The notes under the pieces are model-generated. The model searched no databases, had not been told where the DNA came from, and saw only the letters and a list, made by a program, of their open reading frames with translations. DNA of 64,000 nt from Larix kaempferi (Eukaryota > Streptophyta > Pinopsida > Pinales > Pinaceae). How positions within the stretch are numbered: position 1 is the first letter of the stretch; each line of letters starts with the position of its first letter. The stretch is from the NCBI GenBank assembly GCA_027924585.1, contig BSBM01000370.1, positions 28,417,501 to 28,481,500 on the forward strand. The letters run 5' to 3'. Of this stretch, positions 21,622 to 33,395 are shown piece by piece. A program made the position numbers and the translations under genes.

Positions 21622-22606
21622 ATGAATCCGGAAGGAATTCCACCTTTTTATCCATTCAACTATGATGAGTGGAAACAAAAGATGATAGCATATTTGAAGA
21701 GACATGGTCTCTTTGATTATTGTTTTGAAAGAGAGTTTGAATTCTTTGAAGAAAAGAATGATTGGTTAAATGAAGGTGACAGAGCCTATTCAGCAATGAT
21801 GTATGTTATGTCTCATTGCATGGTAACCCACTTCCTTTCTATTGAATCTCCAAAAGAGCTATGGGCCCATCTGGATGAAAGATTTGGAAAACAGAATAAA
21901 GGGATTGGTCCAAACCATTTCGAGAGCAAGCCCAGTGATGCATTCGCCCTCCTTGATGGTCTCTCTGATCATGAATCAGTATCAAACATATCTCATAATG
22001 AAGTTGTCCACAAAGAAGAAGAGCTTGCAGATTCTACACTCATGCTCTCAATATCTTCTATTTCGAATTTTGTGCCAACTCACACTCTAGAAACTGTAGA
22101 GGTGGCTTAAATCCTCTCTTGCACAAGAGACTGTTGGTTTGCATAATGATGATCTCATGAATGTTTTAGAGGTTAAATCGGCAATTGGAGGTAATGCACT
22201 CGCTCTCCTTGATCACTCACCTCTTATGTACAACTGTAAGATCATTTGTACATGCTCTCAGAAGTTTATTGAAGATGTAGGGAATTGCAATTTGCTTGGG
22301 ATAATTTCTCATGCATTTCATGGTTTTGATCTCACCTCTAATGATTCAAAGGAGATCTCAAGAAACCATTTTTCAAGTCTTGGATCTGATTTGGATTCCA
22401 AGCAATCACTATCATGTGATGGTTCTTTTGGGACTAATCTCACCTATGATGGTTCAGAGGAGAAAATAAAAGACTATCTACACATTCATGGATTTGATCC
22501 TACCTCAGCTGATTCGAATCACAGGTTCCGAGATCATCCTCATACCTCTGTATTTGTTCTCATCACATTCGATCTGAAGAGCAAGTACAAGCACATGCTT
22601 TTTTAA
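21622..22606 (+). pseudogene. Copia-type Gag
   Basis: From ATG 21622 the product begins MNPEGIPPFYPFNYDEWKQK, the usual copia Gag start with the YDEWK motif. The conserved PKELWAHLDERFG stretch (about residues 75-90) follows. This N-terminal domain builds the virus-like particle. A stop at 22108 and a frameshift lead into a second frame (22139-22606) with repeated Ser/Asp-rich motifs (ALLDGLSDHES, ALLDHSPL, GFDLTSNDS, GFDPTSADS). There is no CCHC zinc knuckle and no pol. After 22606 comes non-coding sequence up to the polypurine tract. Confidence 0.8.
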
Positions 22607-22832
22607 CATAATCCACTTCTTCCCAAGAAGAAGATACCTCCAAACATATGACCAAGCATCACACTTGCTTGAGTTTGGAGCATTTGGTGTGCCCTATAGT
22701 CTATTTTGAGGGGTGGTACTTTTCCCATGAGGTTTTCCCCATTTCCTCGGTTTATGGACTGTTATTTATTATTCATTTTATTGGGTGACCTTTGGTCTCA
22801 GTTACCAAGGCCCAGGATGGAATAAGGGGGGG

Positions 22833-23662
22833 TGCTAGGATATTCCTATACTCCATCCTAGTCCTACCAACATTTTCATTATTTTGCATTTCAATCATGC
22901 ATGCAGTCATGCAATTGCATGCAGGCATGCAATTGCATGCATCCTAGTCATCAGGTTAGTGTCTCCCAGCACCTAGAGCTTAGTTTACTAGCCCCAGGAG
23001 CCTGTTTTTGCTCAGTTCCAGCCCTCCTAGTCAGTAATGCGTCCTCCTTTCACCTACCACATGAGAAAGGCGCCCTACCACACCTACCACCAATTACACT
23101 TTAGTTAGTTGAGTGATTTGTGGATATGTTCCTTGATTTGAGGCCAGATTGACTAGTTTACTGACTGAGACACTTCAATGGACCTCTAGTGAGCCTAGAC
23201 TGCCAGTTCTGACTCAAGTCAGCTCCTCTTGCGCCCTCCTTTGAGACTCCTTCAATACATTAGTGCACCATGCATGTATTACACCTACTACATTCAGTTA
23301 GACTTAGTTTGCCACCTAGTTGACAGTCACTTATGTATTGATGACACTCCAGTGATGATGATTAGGATTCCTAGTGGAGTATTGTTGACACTCCACTGAT
23401 GATGATGATGACTCCTAGTGTAGATAATCCATGCCCATGCAGGCTAATTTGAATCCTCTCCACCGGTGTATTATTTATTGTTCATATTATGATTAATGAA
23501 TTAGTGTGTGATGTTATTCTGCTTCTATCCGAGTTCTACCATATCATAATTATGTTCCTCCTTTGCACTGCATTGACCACTCTTCTTCTATGTTCCTGCT
23601 TAATCTTAATCTTTCTTGTGAGGTATACATCAACTCTTAGATCTATTGTGACGATTTTCACA
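22833..23662 (+). repeat. 3' LTR of copia-like element (830 bp)
   Basis: It starts tgctaggatattcc right after the polypurine tract and ends ttttcaca, giving TG...CA ends. Its last 180 bp match the surviving 5' LTR end. The 5' part contains a dense CATGCA cluster. Confidence 0.85.
22896..22941 (+). promoter_or_regulatory. Cluster of six CATGCA (RY) motifs
   Basis: CATGCA occurs at 22896, 22900, 22908, 22918, 22926 and 22936, partly as the palindrome gcatgcaattgcatgc. CATGCA is the RY element bound by plant B3 factors of the ABI3/FUS3/LEC2 type in embryo-stage promoters. The location, about 65 bp into the LTR, fits a U3 enhancer. Regulation by B3 factors is inferred. Confidence 0.55.
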
Positions 23663-24019
23663 ATTCATAGGCACGAAATGCTGGTTCCAACTGGCTATAA
23701 TAGTTGTTGAGGATCAACAACTACAAGAAGGGTCTATTATCAAAGTTATCTACTGTACATGCAACAGTTTACACAATATAACGTATGCCTTCATTTACCC
23801 TCCAAGTTGTTAACTTACTCCATTTTCCACTTCCCACTACTTGTAACATATTTTTCCCCTTGCTTACCTGTTTTCATTTTTTCTTACCAAGACTATCCCA
23901 CTTCTCACACTTGAAATCATCACAACCGAATCACATATTATTGGGGAACCACCCCCTTTCAATCTACCTACAGAATCCACTACCCAAACTGGTTCCTCTA
24001 CATCACAAAGCATCCTCCT
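23663..24019. other. Spacer before the RPA fragment
   Basis: No coding frame is supported. A perfect hairpin with 9-bp arms (agttgttga / tcaacaact, 23702-23722) lies here. Confidence 0.4.
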
Positions 24020-24730
24020 TGATCCGCAAACCCTTCCTCACCAAATTCATCCCCAATACTAGCTCCACCTACACTTGAGTTCACATCGCTCAACCCTTGG
24101 AACAAAACTTGGGCCATTCAAGGCCGAGTTATTTCTAAAACAAACATCACTACCTGCAATAATATAAAAGGGCCAGGTAAACAATTCGGATTTGACCTTG
24201 TTAGTGCTTCAAAAGATGAGGTCCATGTCTTAGCGTTCAATGAATTACAAACAATATTGTATGACCAAATACATGTTGTCGTTGTCTACATTATAGCAAA
24301 TGGGACATTCAAACCATGCAACCCAATATACAACCACTTGAAAAGCACTTTTGAGATTTTCCTAATCGCATCCTCAACTATCCAACCATGTTTTGAAGAG
24401 TACGCCTTAATTCGTTTTCATTACTTCCACTTTAAATCTATCCATGAAATCCAAACTGAACCCCTCAACTCCATGGTCGACCTTATTGAGATTGTCATTT
24501 CTGTTTACCCTGCATCAACTATAGGCAAAAGGGATGGTGCAAAAGTTCTCCGTCGAACTGTTGGCATCCGGGACATGTCTGGATTTAGCAGATACATCAT
24601 GCTCTGAGGAGACCATTGCGACATAGAAGGTGTGCAACTTGCTAGCCTTAACGGCTTTCCTACCCCCCCATCCTTGCAATCAAAGGTGGTCTCCTTACAG
24701 AGTTCAATGACAAAACTATTGGAACCATCT
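24020..24730 (+). pseudogene. RPA70-like single-strand DNA-binding protein of Helitron (copy 2)
   Basis: The frame contains an OB fold matching RPA1 DNA-binding domain A (WAIQGRVISKTNI, KGPGKQFGFDLVSASKDE, VLAFNELQTILYD, IANGTFKPCNPIYNHLKSTF) and the start of domain B (VDLIEIVISVYPAST, VLRRTVGIRDMSG, GDHCDIEGVQLASL). Many plant Helitrons encode such RPA-like proteins, thought to coat single-stranded DNA during rolling-circle transposition. A TGA at 24605 replaces the conserved Trp of LWGDHC. The frame runs without shift into the Rep protein at about 24731, where the end of RPA and the start of Rep have been deleted. Confidence 0.85.
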
Positions 24731-25898
24731 CCAATAGGCATTTCCCCTATCAATGAGTACAACACAATAGGCCTCTTCTCTATGGCAATCCCAACCTTGT
24801 TTCCCAGCGGTGTTGCAATGCTCAAACAACCACACATGCAAGAGGTTGGAATACTGCTTTGGTCTTTGTCAAACGCAACCTTGAAGACACCTTCCCCCCA
24901 ACAATCTTAGAGCTTGTACATCAATTACAGTAGTTGTTGAATGCTAAAATTGCATAACGCGTCATGCGCTTTGGCTCCACACTTCGTGGTACACGCTCCT
25001 ATGGAACAAAATCAGAGGTGAGCTTACCGACATGATTACTCAACAAGGGACACCAACCTTCTTCTTCACGCTTAGCGCAACCAACAGTAAATGGCATGAT
25101 TTGCATTCTCTAATGCTAGGGCAAGCTCCACCAACTTCTAATCAACACCACCAATGGAGAATTCACAACATTATAACTAATCCACATGTTGCATCTCAAT
25201 GCATGCACAATAGATTCAAAATATTCCTTGAAGAGGTTATTCAAAAACGCCTTGCCACAAAATATTATTGGTGCAGGTTTGCAATAGTTCTTATTCATTT
25301 TCTTTCGACATGTTGTATTCAAAATTGCACACTTTTCCCTTCTTGACATTTCCCTTTCCTGTGTAGGCATGAATGGCAAAACAGGGGCTCTATGCACATG
25401 CATGGTTTCTTATGGTTTGAAAATCCACCTAACATGGATAAGTTATATTGGGAGAATGCTTCCAATGTTGAAGATGCAAGACTTTACTTTCACAAATTTG
25501 TCACAACTTGGAATCCGTGCGACAACCACCTACAAATGCCTGCGTTTCAACAACCTACTGTAAATGATCCATGCACTCTTGGGTCACATGCCATACTTGC
25601 AACTGATCAACTGGTTGACTATGAAGAGCTTGTTAATTGTGTACAAAGGCACATAAAATGTTCACAATCTTCATGCATTCGCAAAAAAGGCCAAACTCTT
25701 AAATGTCGTTATGGCTTCCTTTTCGATTTACAACCTACATCTTATTTGTTCATTGATGCAAATGGCCATAAAACATACAACCTAGCAAGGAACAATGCCC
25801 TTCTAAACATTCATAACCTAACCATTTTAGCCATATGGAGAGCCAATGTTGATTTCCAACCTGTTCTTTGTAAACGTGTTGGCCATACATATATTTGC
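24731..25898 (+). pseudogene. Helitron Rep protein, truncated (copy 2)
   Basis: It begins at PIGISPINEYNTIG, aligning with about residue 240 of copy 1, so the Cys-rich N-terminus and most of the N domain are missing. It continues through PTFFFTLSATNSKWHDLHSL, the HUH region (HEWQNRGSMHMHGFLW), a Cys cluster and IDANGHKTYNLARN, and ends at KRVGHTYI, just at the first Tyr of the two-tyrosine motif. After about 25898 the sequence is unrelated. The piece around the second exon part (24840-25030) is shortened and frameshifted. The helicase is absent. It lies in inverted orientation to copy 1. Confidence 0.85.
25277..25366 (+). other. 90-bp GT-AG intron in Helitron Rep
   Basis: Removing gtttgcaat...ctgtgtag joins TKYYWCR to HEWQNRGS in frame; read through, the segment contains a stop. 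Donor ag/gtttgc and acceptor tgtag/g are canonical. The intron lies just before the HUH exon. Confidence 0.75.
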
Positions 25899-25904
25899 AA
25901 GATT

Positions 25905-26504
25905 AATGAAATAGATTGAAGGCGTTTAATTTTTTTAGGGGAGAGAGCTAAAGGATGCTCATGAGAAACAATTTGCAAGGCTGATGGAAGAGAAGTAAGG
26001 GACTTCAGTTTTATGGGGAGAGAGTTGAAGGCTGCCTCTCTTAGTGTGGGCTATGGAGCACTCAATACATGAATGCATTGGACAAAAGACCTAGGCTCTA
26101 AATTTTGAAGGAGAGGGTGTTGATGTACTTGAGGTACGCTTGGGCTCTACACATGGAAAGAAGAGAGGAACACCTATAGCCAAATTTTGATGACCTAATG
26201 ATGGCCAAGCCCTTCTTTGAGACGTATTAAACAGACAACTACAATTCATTATGGATCTGTACCATAGTATGAAATAGAAAACCGCAGTTTAACATGGATC
26301 TGTACCATAATATGTACTAATTACTAAATCTTATGGATATGCCCCCCCCAAACAAAATTTAAATATCTAGTCTTTTTAATTAGTGAGATGGGGATATGTC
26401 TATATTTGAAGCATTTAATGAAGAAGAATTAACAATTCCACTGTAAACTTACTGGATTAGATAATTATGATCAATCACTATCAAATGACATATAATATTA
26501 TGAC
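25905..26504. other. AT-rich spacer with a short dispersed repeat
   Basis: A stretch at about 25960-26120 (gagagttgaagg ... gggctatggagc) recurs at about 32570-32700 on the other side of the decayed gypsy element. No gene is supported. Confidence 0.45.
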
Positions 26505-27560
26505 ATGACCTTTGGGAGTTAAATGCACCTAATTTAGTCATGAAGAGTTACCTCTCAACACCCCACATCATAACATTTTAATTATAGGAGTAGGAGCATA
26601 TAGAGCATCAAATTCTATTGTATATTAGATTCTTAAGTATGACACCTACCATAGAAATTTAATGGTGCAATGTTTGGTGCTTAGATCTTGATGTTGTGTA
26701 AATATCATCTTTATGAAACAACCTACTTTAGGTTATTAATATTCTCATAGTGACAAATCAATTGACAATGTATAAGCAAGCATATATGTAGAGTATTTAA
26801 CAATAATCACATGTCTACCTAGCAGAGGGTGGATATTGATTGACATGAAACACTGTAATGGGCATAAAATATGAGAGTTGTGTGCATACATGAATGCACA
26901 GGAAATAAAAGCTAGTGTCACAACCCCAAAGCTTCAAGCCGATAACATGCTCGATCTGTTGTGATTATGTGGCACTATCATAATTTGGTCCCGAAGGCTT
27001 TCCCCCATTGAGACTATTTATCAACAAACTAGGCCTCTTCCACTAGATTTAACCCATACCTCCACTCTAGACTACAAGTTCGCTTAAATCTAGTGCACCT
27101 CATTAGCTTCCCATGCGCAACATCGGACTTAATCCATTCAATGTGTTGTCTTACTTAATCCTTGTTACATTTAGCCATTATATAGTTTAACACTATGCAA
27201 ACAAGCAACAACCACAACACAATTTTTCAGCATAATTTGAAGAGAGGTGCTATCAAGATTTGTTATTGAAGAATACAATACAATCAAATGGGGGGGTTCC
27301 GACACAAGGATGCGACCTCAGTACAAAGGAGAATTTGGAACTAGGCTGCAATCTTATTACAATATCCAAATACACATGAGCACCACCTGTCCCTTTCCAC
27401 TATGTCTTCCTACAAGACCTCTATCGCTCCCCATGGGTCTACCTTCTATAGATCCGATTCTTCAAAAACTCTTGGTTTCCTCAACACCCCTTCAATGTAG
27501 AGCTTGAAACCCTTGAACTTGCCTCCCTATCGATGATTCTTAGCCTTTTCTCTCCTTCCA
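26505..27560. repeat. Dispersed repeat A, copy 1 (LTR-like?)
   Basis: It matches 39955-41250 in the same orientation over about 1.1 kb at moderate identity (shared words include ttgggag, gtgcatacatgaatgca, gtccctttcca, gtcttcctacaa). Both copies lie next to the 3' side of a minus-strand gypsy pol, which would suit an LTR, but ends and target duplications are not seen. Confidence 0.6.
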
Positions 27561-28970
27561 CTTTATTCTTTTTCAAAGTCCCTCTTTTGACTCCCTGAAG
27601 TCAACATACTTGCACCATCAAGGTAATGTGGGCACACTTTGTAATGACCTAATTGTCAAAGCCCTATCGATTGGATAGTGGACCCATGGTCATGCACAAT
27701 CTATCCCATTGTGATGATTGCTATAAAAACCTTGGAACGTGTTGATTTGTAGTTTCTATGGGTCATAACTCTTGTTCCCCATGTTTCCCATTGGTGATAA
27801 GTCATCCACTTAGAAAGCATGCTAGACAATCCCCTTTTTTGTTATTTCAATTGTGTGGTTGCACCATTTATCCCTAAACCATTGCTTCTTCAGTCGATTG
27901 AGCATATCCGTGCTGATCAAGAAGGGAACTTACTCCTGCTGGAGGTTGGGGACGTTATTTCCTTCCCCCACTCAACCTATTCCCATCTCAACGATATCCA
28001 ACCAACAATTTTTTAAGACCGTTGATATTTCCTTTGCTCGAATTCCTAGACCTTGTCTTCGTATTACCATAAACACTCAGTTCATTCCTTCTTGTCTTAT
28101 CGAACGAGTGAATCCTTCCAATTCACAAAGTAGTCCTGCCATGCCAAATTGATCTATGAGCAAACACCTTGTCCACTTCATGTTCTAGCTATTATATAAT
28201 ATTGGTATGTGCCTTGGAGGTTCCTATTCTACCAAGATCCTTATCATTTATTCTACAAGCTCAAAATTGATTGATGTGAAAGAATGGGAGGAAGTCACTT
28301 ATATGCTCGGACAACTTGAAATTGTACACAACATACCCTATTTTCTAAAGTATCTCAAATAGTACTTCGTACCTTTAGAGTAAGCAATAGAACATACCTA
28401 CTAATGGTTTGAATTGATCCGAGTACTTAACTTGAGTAAGACCCTATTGTCTACTTGAAACAACTCTATCCCTTCTGCTTTGATACGCCTAATACTTTAT
28501 TAACCGGACATGATCACTTTCTAACTAGACCTGCCAATCCTGAATAGACTATAACGCTGATAGCTTACTTCAATATAAGTGTGTCAACATCATGTGCAAA
28601 TTCACTCGCTATTTCTTAGTGGCTAATTCAAATGGACTATAACCATTAGCTGAACTCTTCTACACATTGTAACACAACTACACTAAGTCTAACACCTCTA
28701 AAAATTTCATTTGATCTACCAACATGGAATGCTTCGAGTACTTATCTAGAAAAAAAATTATCCTCTCCATATTCTCAATTCTACTGGTCATGACTTGAAC
28801 TTATCAATAGATTTGTTCCCACAACCCTTAACAATTATATCGAGTATTGCCTAGTGATCCTAGTGTCTTTCACTAACACAATGTTTAACAACTAACCCCA
28901 TAGCTTCACAACATGTTTGGAAAACATCCTTGCAACATCTTCTCCCAAGTAAGGTATCTTTGTGGGAACA

Positions 28971-29214
28971 CAAGTCACATATTTGGAAAAATTGTCTACC
29001 ACAACAAATATCCCATTGTAACCTAGAGTCATCTGCAATTGAGTTTTGAAATCCTTTGAGATGCTTGCCCATTTTATCTCTACAATGGAACACAAGTCAC
29101 ATATTTGGAAAAATTGTCTACCACAACAAATATCCCATTGTAACCTAGAGTCATCTGCAACTGAGTTTTGAAATCCTTTGAGATGCTTGCCCATTTTATC
29201 TCTACAATGGAAAT
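28971..29214. repeat. 122-bp tandem duplication in integrase
   Basis: Units start at 28971 and 29093 and are nearly identical (caagtcacatatttgg...tctacaatgga). They duplicate the VVVDNFSKY segment of the decayed integrase. Confidence 0.92.
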
Positions 29215-30639
29215 GGGTCATATGGACATTCCAACATATTGGTGTCAATATTTTCCTATTGGAAAACTACAAAATTCTACACATACTCCTCAACATCCTT
29301 CTTCATGTTCTCCCAGTAGTAGCCTTGTCTTAGCAAGGCAAGCATTCATTGCATGATTAGGTTCCCAACACAAAGACAATCATGGGACTCCTTGAATGGA
29401 TCCTCGCATAGGATAACAAACTTAGGCACATAAAGCCAAAGACTATAGTAAAAAATTCCATCCTTTACCCATAAATTCTTGGTATTTCCCTCGTTTCCTT
29501 ATTTATGTCTGGCAAGTCTAACAAGGCTTGGACTTGTGTTTTAGTTTACATTGGAAAAGTTCCATCCTCCTCTACTACTTTGAGTAGTTGTTCTTTCCAC
29601 TTAGCACATCGACAACTTTGTTCAACCTTCTCATCTTGTCCTCAATCATCATGTAAAACTTGGCCAAAAAGACTTGTCAACAATACTACTTTCGTGACAA
29701 AATTGGTTGTGTCACAAGGTAACTAGTCGCAACATTGTCCTTGCTTACCATGAACGACCTCCCGAATAAGTAATGCCTCCACATGTAGGTCGTTTACCAT
29801 GGAAATCATCTATGTTTAAAGAATGGGGTAACCTTATTCTTTAATGTCTTCAAGATTCTTTCTCTGATGTATTACCATGTTACCTTCCTACATTAAAACC
29901 ATGTCCAACTACACCTCAAACTCCTTATCAAAGTCTAGCATATACATGTTGAAACCATTCTAGACTTCAATTCACAGAAAATTTCTTTGCACTTCTCCAT
30001 CCAACATCATGGTTGGTTCTTCTTCAAAAAGTTGTTCACGAGTGCTGAGGTATTGGAATACCCCTCTACAAAATGACGATAATAGTTCCCTAAGCCGAGA
30101 AAACATCTTACCTCATGCATGGTGTTGATTTCCTCCATGTCTTCGATCTTCCTTACTTTTTTGGTTTCCATGTGAATCTTCCCTTACCCAATCCAATGAC
30201 CCAAAACAAATCACCTTCATCTACCAAAGAGAACAGTTACAATTCTTCAAGTATAGTTGATTTTCACTTAGTGCCTTGAAAACCTATGCCAAGTGCTCCT
30301 TGTGCTCCTCTATGATTTCACAGAAGATCATAATGTCATCTAGGAAGATGACCAATGACATATCCAAGAAATGCTTGGATACATCATTAATCAATGCACA
30401 AAATGTTGCCATGGCATTCCATAGATTAAACAACATTAAAAGGAACCTAAACCTCTCATACCTCATCAAGAAAGCTTTCTTTGCCCCATCCCCACTTGGA
30501 ATTCTTAATTGGTAATAACCCCGTGGTAAATCCAACTTGGAAAACACATTTTCCTTGATTAATTTGTCAAAACAATTCATGGCTAAAGGAAATGGATACC
30601 TATTTGTGATCATTTGCTTGTTCAATTCCCTGAGGCCGT

Positions 30640-31055
30640 CCTTTATTAACTCAAATAATTTCCTCTTCAACTTTTCCAACTCTAGCATGAATAGTCAATA
30701 TGGAGCCTTTTCCATGGGATTGGCCCATAGTTCTAGCTCTATATGGTGCATTATAAGGAGATCATGAAGGTCTTATCATGAGGCCTTCCTTTAGTAACTC
30801 TAACAATTTCCTCTTAAACTTTTCCAACTCTAGCATGAACAGTCGATATGGAGCCTTTTCCATGGGATTGGCCCATAGTTCTAGCTCTATATGGTGCATT
30901 ATAAGGAGATCATGAAGGTCTTATCACGAGGCCTTCCTTTATTAACTCAAACAATTTCCTCTTCAACTTTTCCAACTCTAGCATGAACAGTTGATATGGA
31001 GCCTTTTCCATGGGATTGGCCCATAGTTCTAGCTCTATACAATGGTCTATAACAC
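30640..31055. repeat. 147-bp unit, three tandem copies in RT
   Basis: Copies with a period of about 147 bp (starts near 30635, 30782 and 30929) cover the start of the RT domain (MEKAPYQLFMLELEKLKRK). The copies differ at several positions, so the triplication is not recent. Confidence 0.88.
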
Positions 31056-31665
31056 ATCTCCACATAATTCCCTTCGACAATCTCTTTGGAATTTGATCCA
31101 CAAAATCATCCCAACATAGGGGAAATTTATAATGGCACAAGCATCCTTGTCACCCCTTCATCACTTTCCTTGAATGCTACAACATAAAGCTATAAACCTA
31201 GTTTTTGAGCTACCTTGTTGAGACTCGATGTGGAGGCTAGTTGCATGCTTTTGTCAATCCATCTTATTGTTGTGCTCACAGTGCAAGGCTTCTATCCTTT
31301 GAACACCACCAATTGTTCCTCAAACAATATGATAATTTCCTTCATCCTCCTTAGAATGTATTTCCAAAGGATGAGTTCAAAGTCATCCATCTTCATCAAC
31401 ATGAAGTTGGATTTCCATTTTCAATTACCAAGTTGAGTACGGACCTTGGTCGTGATCCCAGAAACCACCCCTACTTAGAGTTCACAAACTTGACTTATGC
31501 ACCACAAGGTGGATCTATAAGCCCATGTTATTTCATTATCTCCTTCTTGAGGAAGTTATGTGAGGCACCAATGTCAACAATTTCCCTCACCTTCCTTCAA
31601 TTCAAGATGATGTCCACATAATAATGCTAGTTTAATTTCCCACTTTGGTTGCTAGTGAAGCTACC

Positions 31666-31845
31666 CAATCTCTGTATTAGATTCTCCTCTACTCAATCTC
31701 TGTATTAGATTCTCCTCTACAACATGAATCACCCATGTCTAACTTACGAAATTCCCATCTTCTTGAAAATCATAAATAATACCTGGAGTGTGCTTCGAAA
31801 TTCCCATCTTCTTGAAAATCATAAATAATACCTGGAGTGTGCTTC
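31666..31845. repeat. 28-bp and 49-bp tandem duplications
   Basis: caatctctgtattagattct plus eight bases occurs at 31666 and 31694. A 49-bp unit (attcccatcttcttgaaaat...) starts at 31747 and 31796. Both lie just upstream of the protease remnant. Confidence 0.88.
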
Positions 31846-31849
31846 CTGA

Positions 31850-33223
31850 GGTTACTATGCCATGACTTGTTCGAATATACTCCCATCCATGCCTTCCTTA
31901 GTTGATCTACATTCAATCCCAAGATGACACTTAGTACACCATCTAACACTATCATCAATGGCTTCACATTGTCAAATCGCTTCCAAATGTGTGTTGGCAC
32001 GTTCACCCACTGGCCACAACCTACAGATTTGGTTGTTGAGTGCTTGAATCTTTAGAAATTATCTTACTCTAGGTCTTCTTGGTCCTCTCTACCTTCTATG
32101 AATCCACTTCTTAGATCTAACTTGTGTTACTGCAATGGGGCTGGGCATCTTCACAAGATTTGCTTTGAAAATTTCCACGAGTTATTCCTTTTTTTTCTAT
32201 GAACCATGTGTTAACATGGATCTAGGACAAAAATTTCCCAATTCTATTGAAGAGCACATAAATAAATAAAAATTAATATAATTTTAAAAACAAAAAACAA
32301 AATCATTCCAATCAAACATATTAATGACAAATACATACATTATACAAAGACATTTCATTTTTTTTAAAATTAGTATGAATCAATATATCATTAAGTTCAG
32401 ATAATTTGAAAATTTTAAATAAAAACTAAACAAATAATTCAAATTTAAAAATAATATATTTAAAAAAACAATTTTTTTTTAAATATGAAGAAATTAAGAA
32501 AAATGACTTAAAAAGGATAAGAAAAATAAATAAAAAAGAGGAACTTGAAGCAAAAATAAAAAATTACAATTTGCGAGTGATTCATGGAATATATTTAAGG
32601 GATTTGATGTTTTTTTGGCAGAGAGTTGAAGGATATGCCTCTGTAACTATGGGCTATGGAGCGTTCAATATAATACAATGTTTAAAAGGTTTCTTTTGGA
32701 GGAAAATCCTATGTTCCCCACCCTACAATCCCTTCGAACTTTGAAAAGTAGATTTGATCAGATCTCAGACTCCGGAAATTGATTGACCGATATAAGATTT
32801 AAAGTTTAAACCCATCCTTCGATGGGTAAGAGTTTCACTAAAATTTCACGAAAGAATCTTGCAATTCGTTGTTTATGCCACGCTACCATGCGAATGAATT
32901 TGTGAAAATAAAGATAATTTGACTTTCAAAATGGCGGTTTTAGTTTATTATTTCTATTATATAGCAGGCAGATCAGATTATATACATATACTGTATTTGT
33001 TAGTTTCTATGATATATGTTGCTACATTTAATAAATAATACTTATCTCTCCGCCATCTAATCCTTTTAAAATAGGAAAATGGGCCACTAGCCATACCCTA
33101 CTTATCTCCCTAGATTTTCCATATTCCTCATATATCCATACATAATGAAAAGTGATGAACATTGTAGTAAGTCATAAACCTGTGTGTAAATGGTTTCCCG
33201 TGCAAACAAACAAATGATATATG
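31850..33223. other. AT-rich interval
   Basis: No gene is supported. The 32200-32570 part is very A/T-rich with long A runs. The 32570-32700 part matches 25960-26120. Confidence 0.5.
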
Positions 33224-33383
33224 AAGTGTTAAATGTTCCATAGGAAAGTAGGTGTAGTATACAAGGCTCCCTACCCTGGTTGGTATCGCAACCGGCTAGG
33301 GGAGTTCCAGGCAATGCCACATAGACCACTAAACGGAACGAAGCTTAGGCTTATGGGTTGGGCCAGTGTAGGCCCATGACAAG

Positions 33384-33395
33384 TGATATCAGAGC
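33384..33395 (+). promoter_or_regulatory. Primer-binding site
   Basis: tgatatcagagc matches the usual initiator tRNA-Met complement tggtatcagagc at 11 of 12 positions and lies two bases after the LTR end. Confidence 0.75.

Larger units (their letters stand above)
21272..23662 (+). mobile_element. Ty1-copia-like, gag-only LTR retroelement
   Basis: The end of a 5' LTR (21272-21453) is followed by a primer-binding site (tggtattagaac, 21454-21465), a gag region, a polypurine tract (ggaataaggggggg, 22819-22832) and a complete 3' LTR (22833-23662). No protease, integrase or RT is present, so it must have depended on proteins supplied elsewhere, like TR-GAG or LARD elements. The 5' LTR matches only the last 180 bp of the 3' LTR; its first part has been replaced by the foldback. 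Confidence 0.8.
28860..31600 (-). pseudogene. Heavily decayed Ty3-gypsy pol
   Basis: Minus-strand pieces appear in pol order. Protease: VDIGASHNFLKK at about 31550-31590. RT: MEKAPYQLFMLELEKLKRK; LNKQMITNRYPFPLA; VFSKLDLPRGYYQLRI; SLVIFLDDIMIF with the catalytic DD, 30284-30690. RT thumb: YYRHFVEGYSNTSALVNN, about 30060. Integrase: GIFVVVDNFSKYVTCVP and FSKHVVKLWG, about 28900-29020. Many stops and frameshifts separate them. Three local tandem duplications lie inside (28971, 30640, 31666-31845). It is not closely similar to the gypsy element at 42.7-46.8 kb. A 3' LTR is not clearly seen; repeat A at 26.5-27.6 kb is a candidate. Confidence 0.8.

Noticed and set aside
22886-22945. CRISPR-like spacing of short repeats
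   Set aside because: The repeats are 6-16-bp palindromes without spacers, in a plant LTR. No CRISPR array is present in the window.
32128-32170. Zinc-knuckle-like CYCNGAGHLHKIC on the plus strand
   Set aside because: The first spacing is one residue instead of two, and the strand is opposite to the adjacent gypsy remnant, so it is probably chance.
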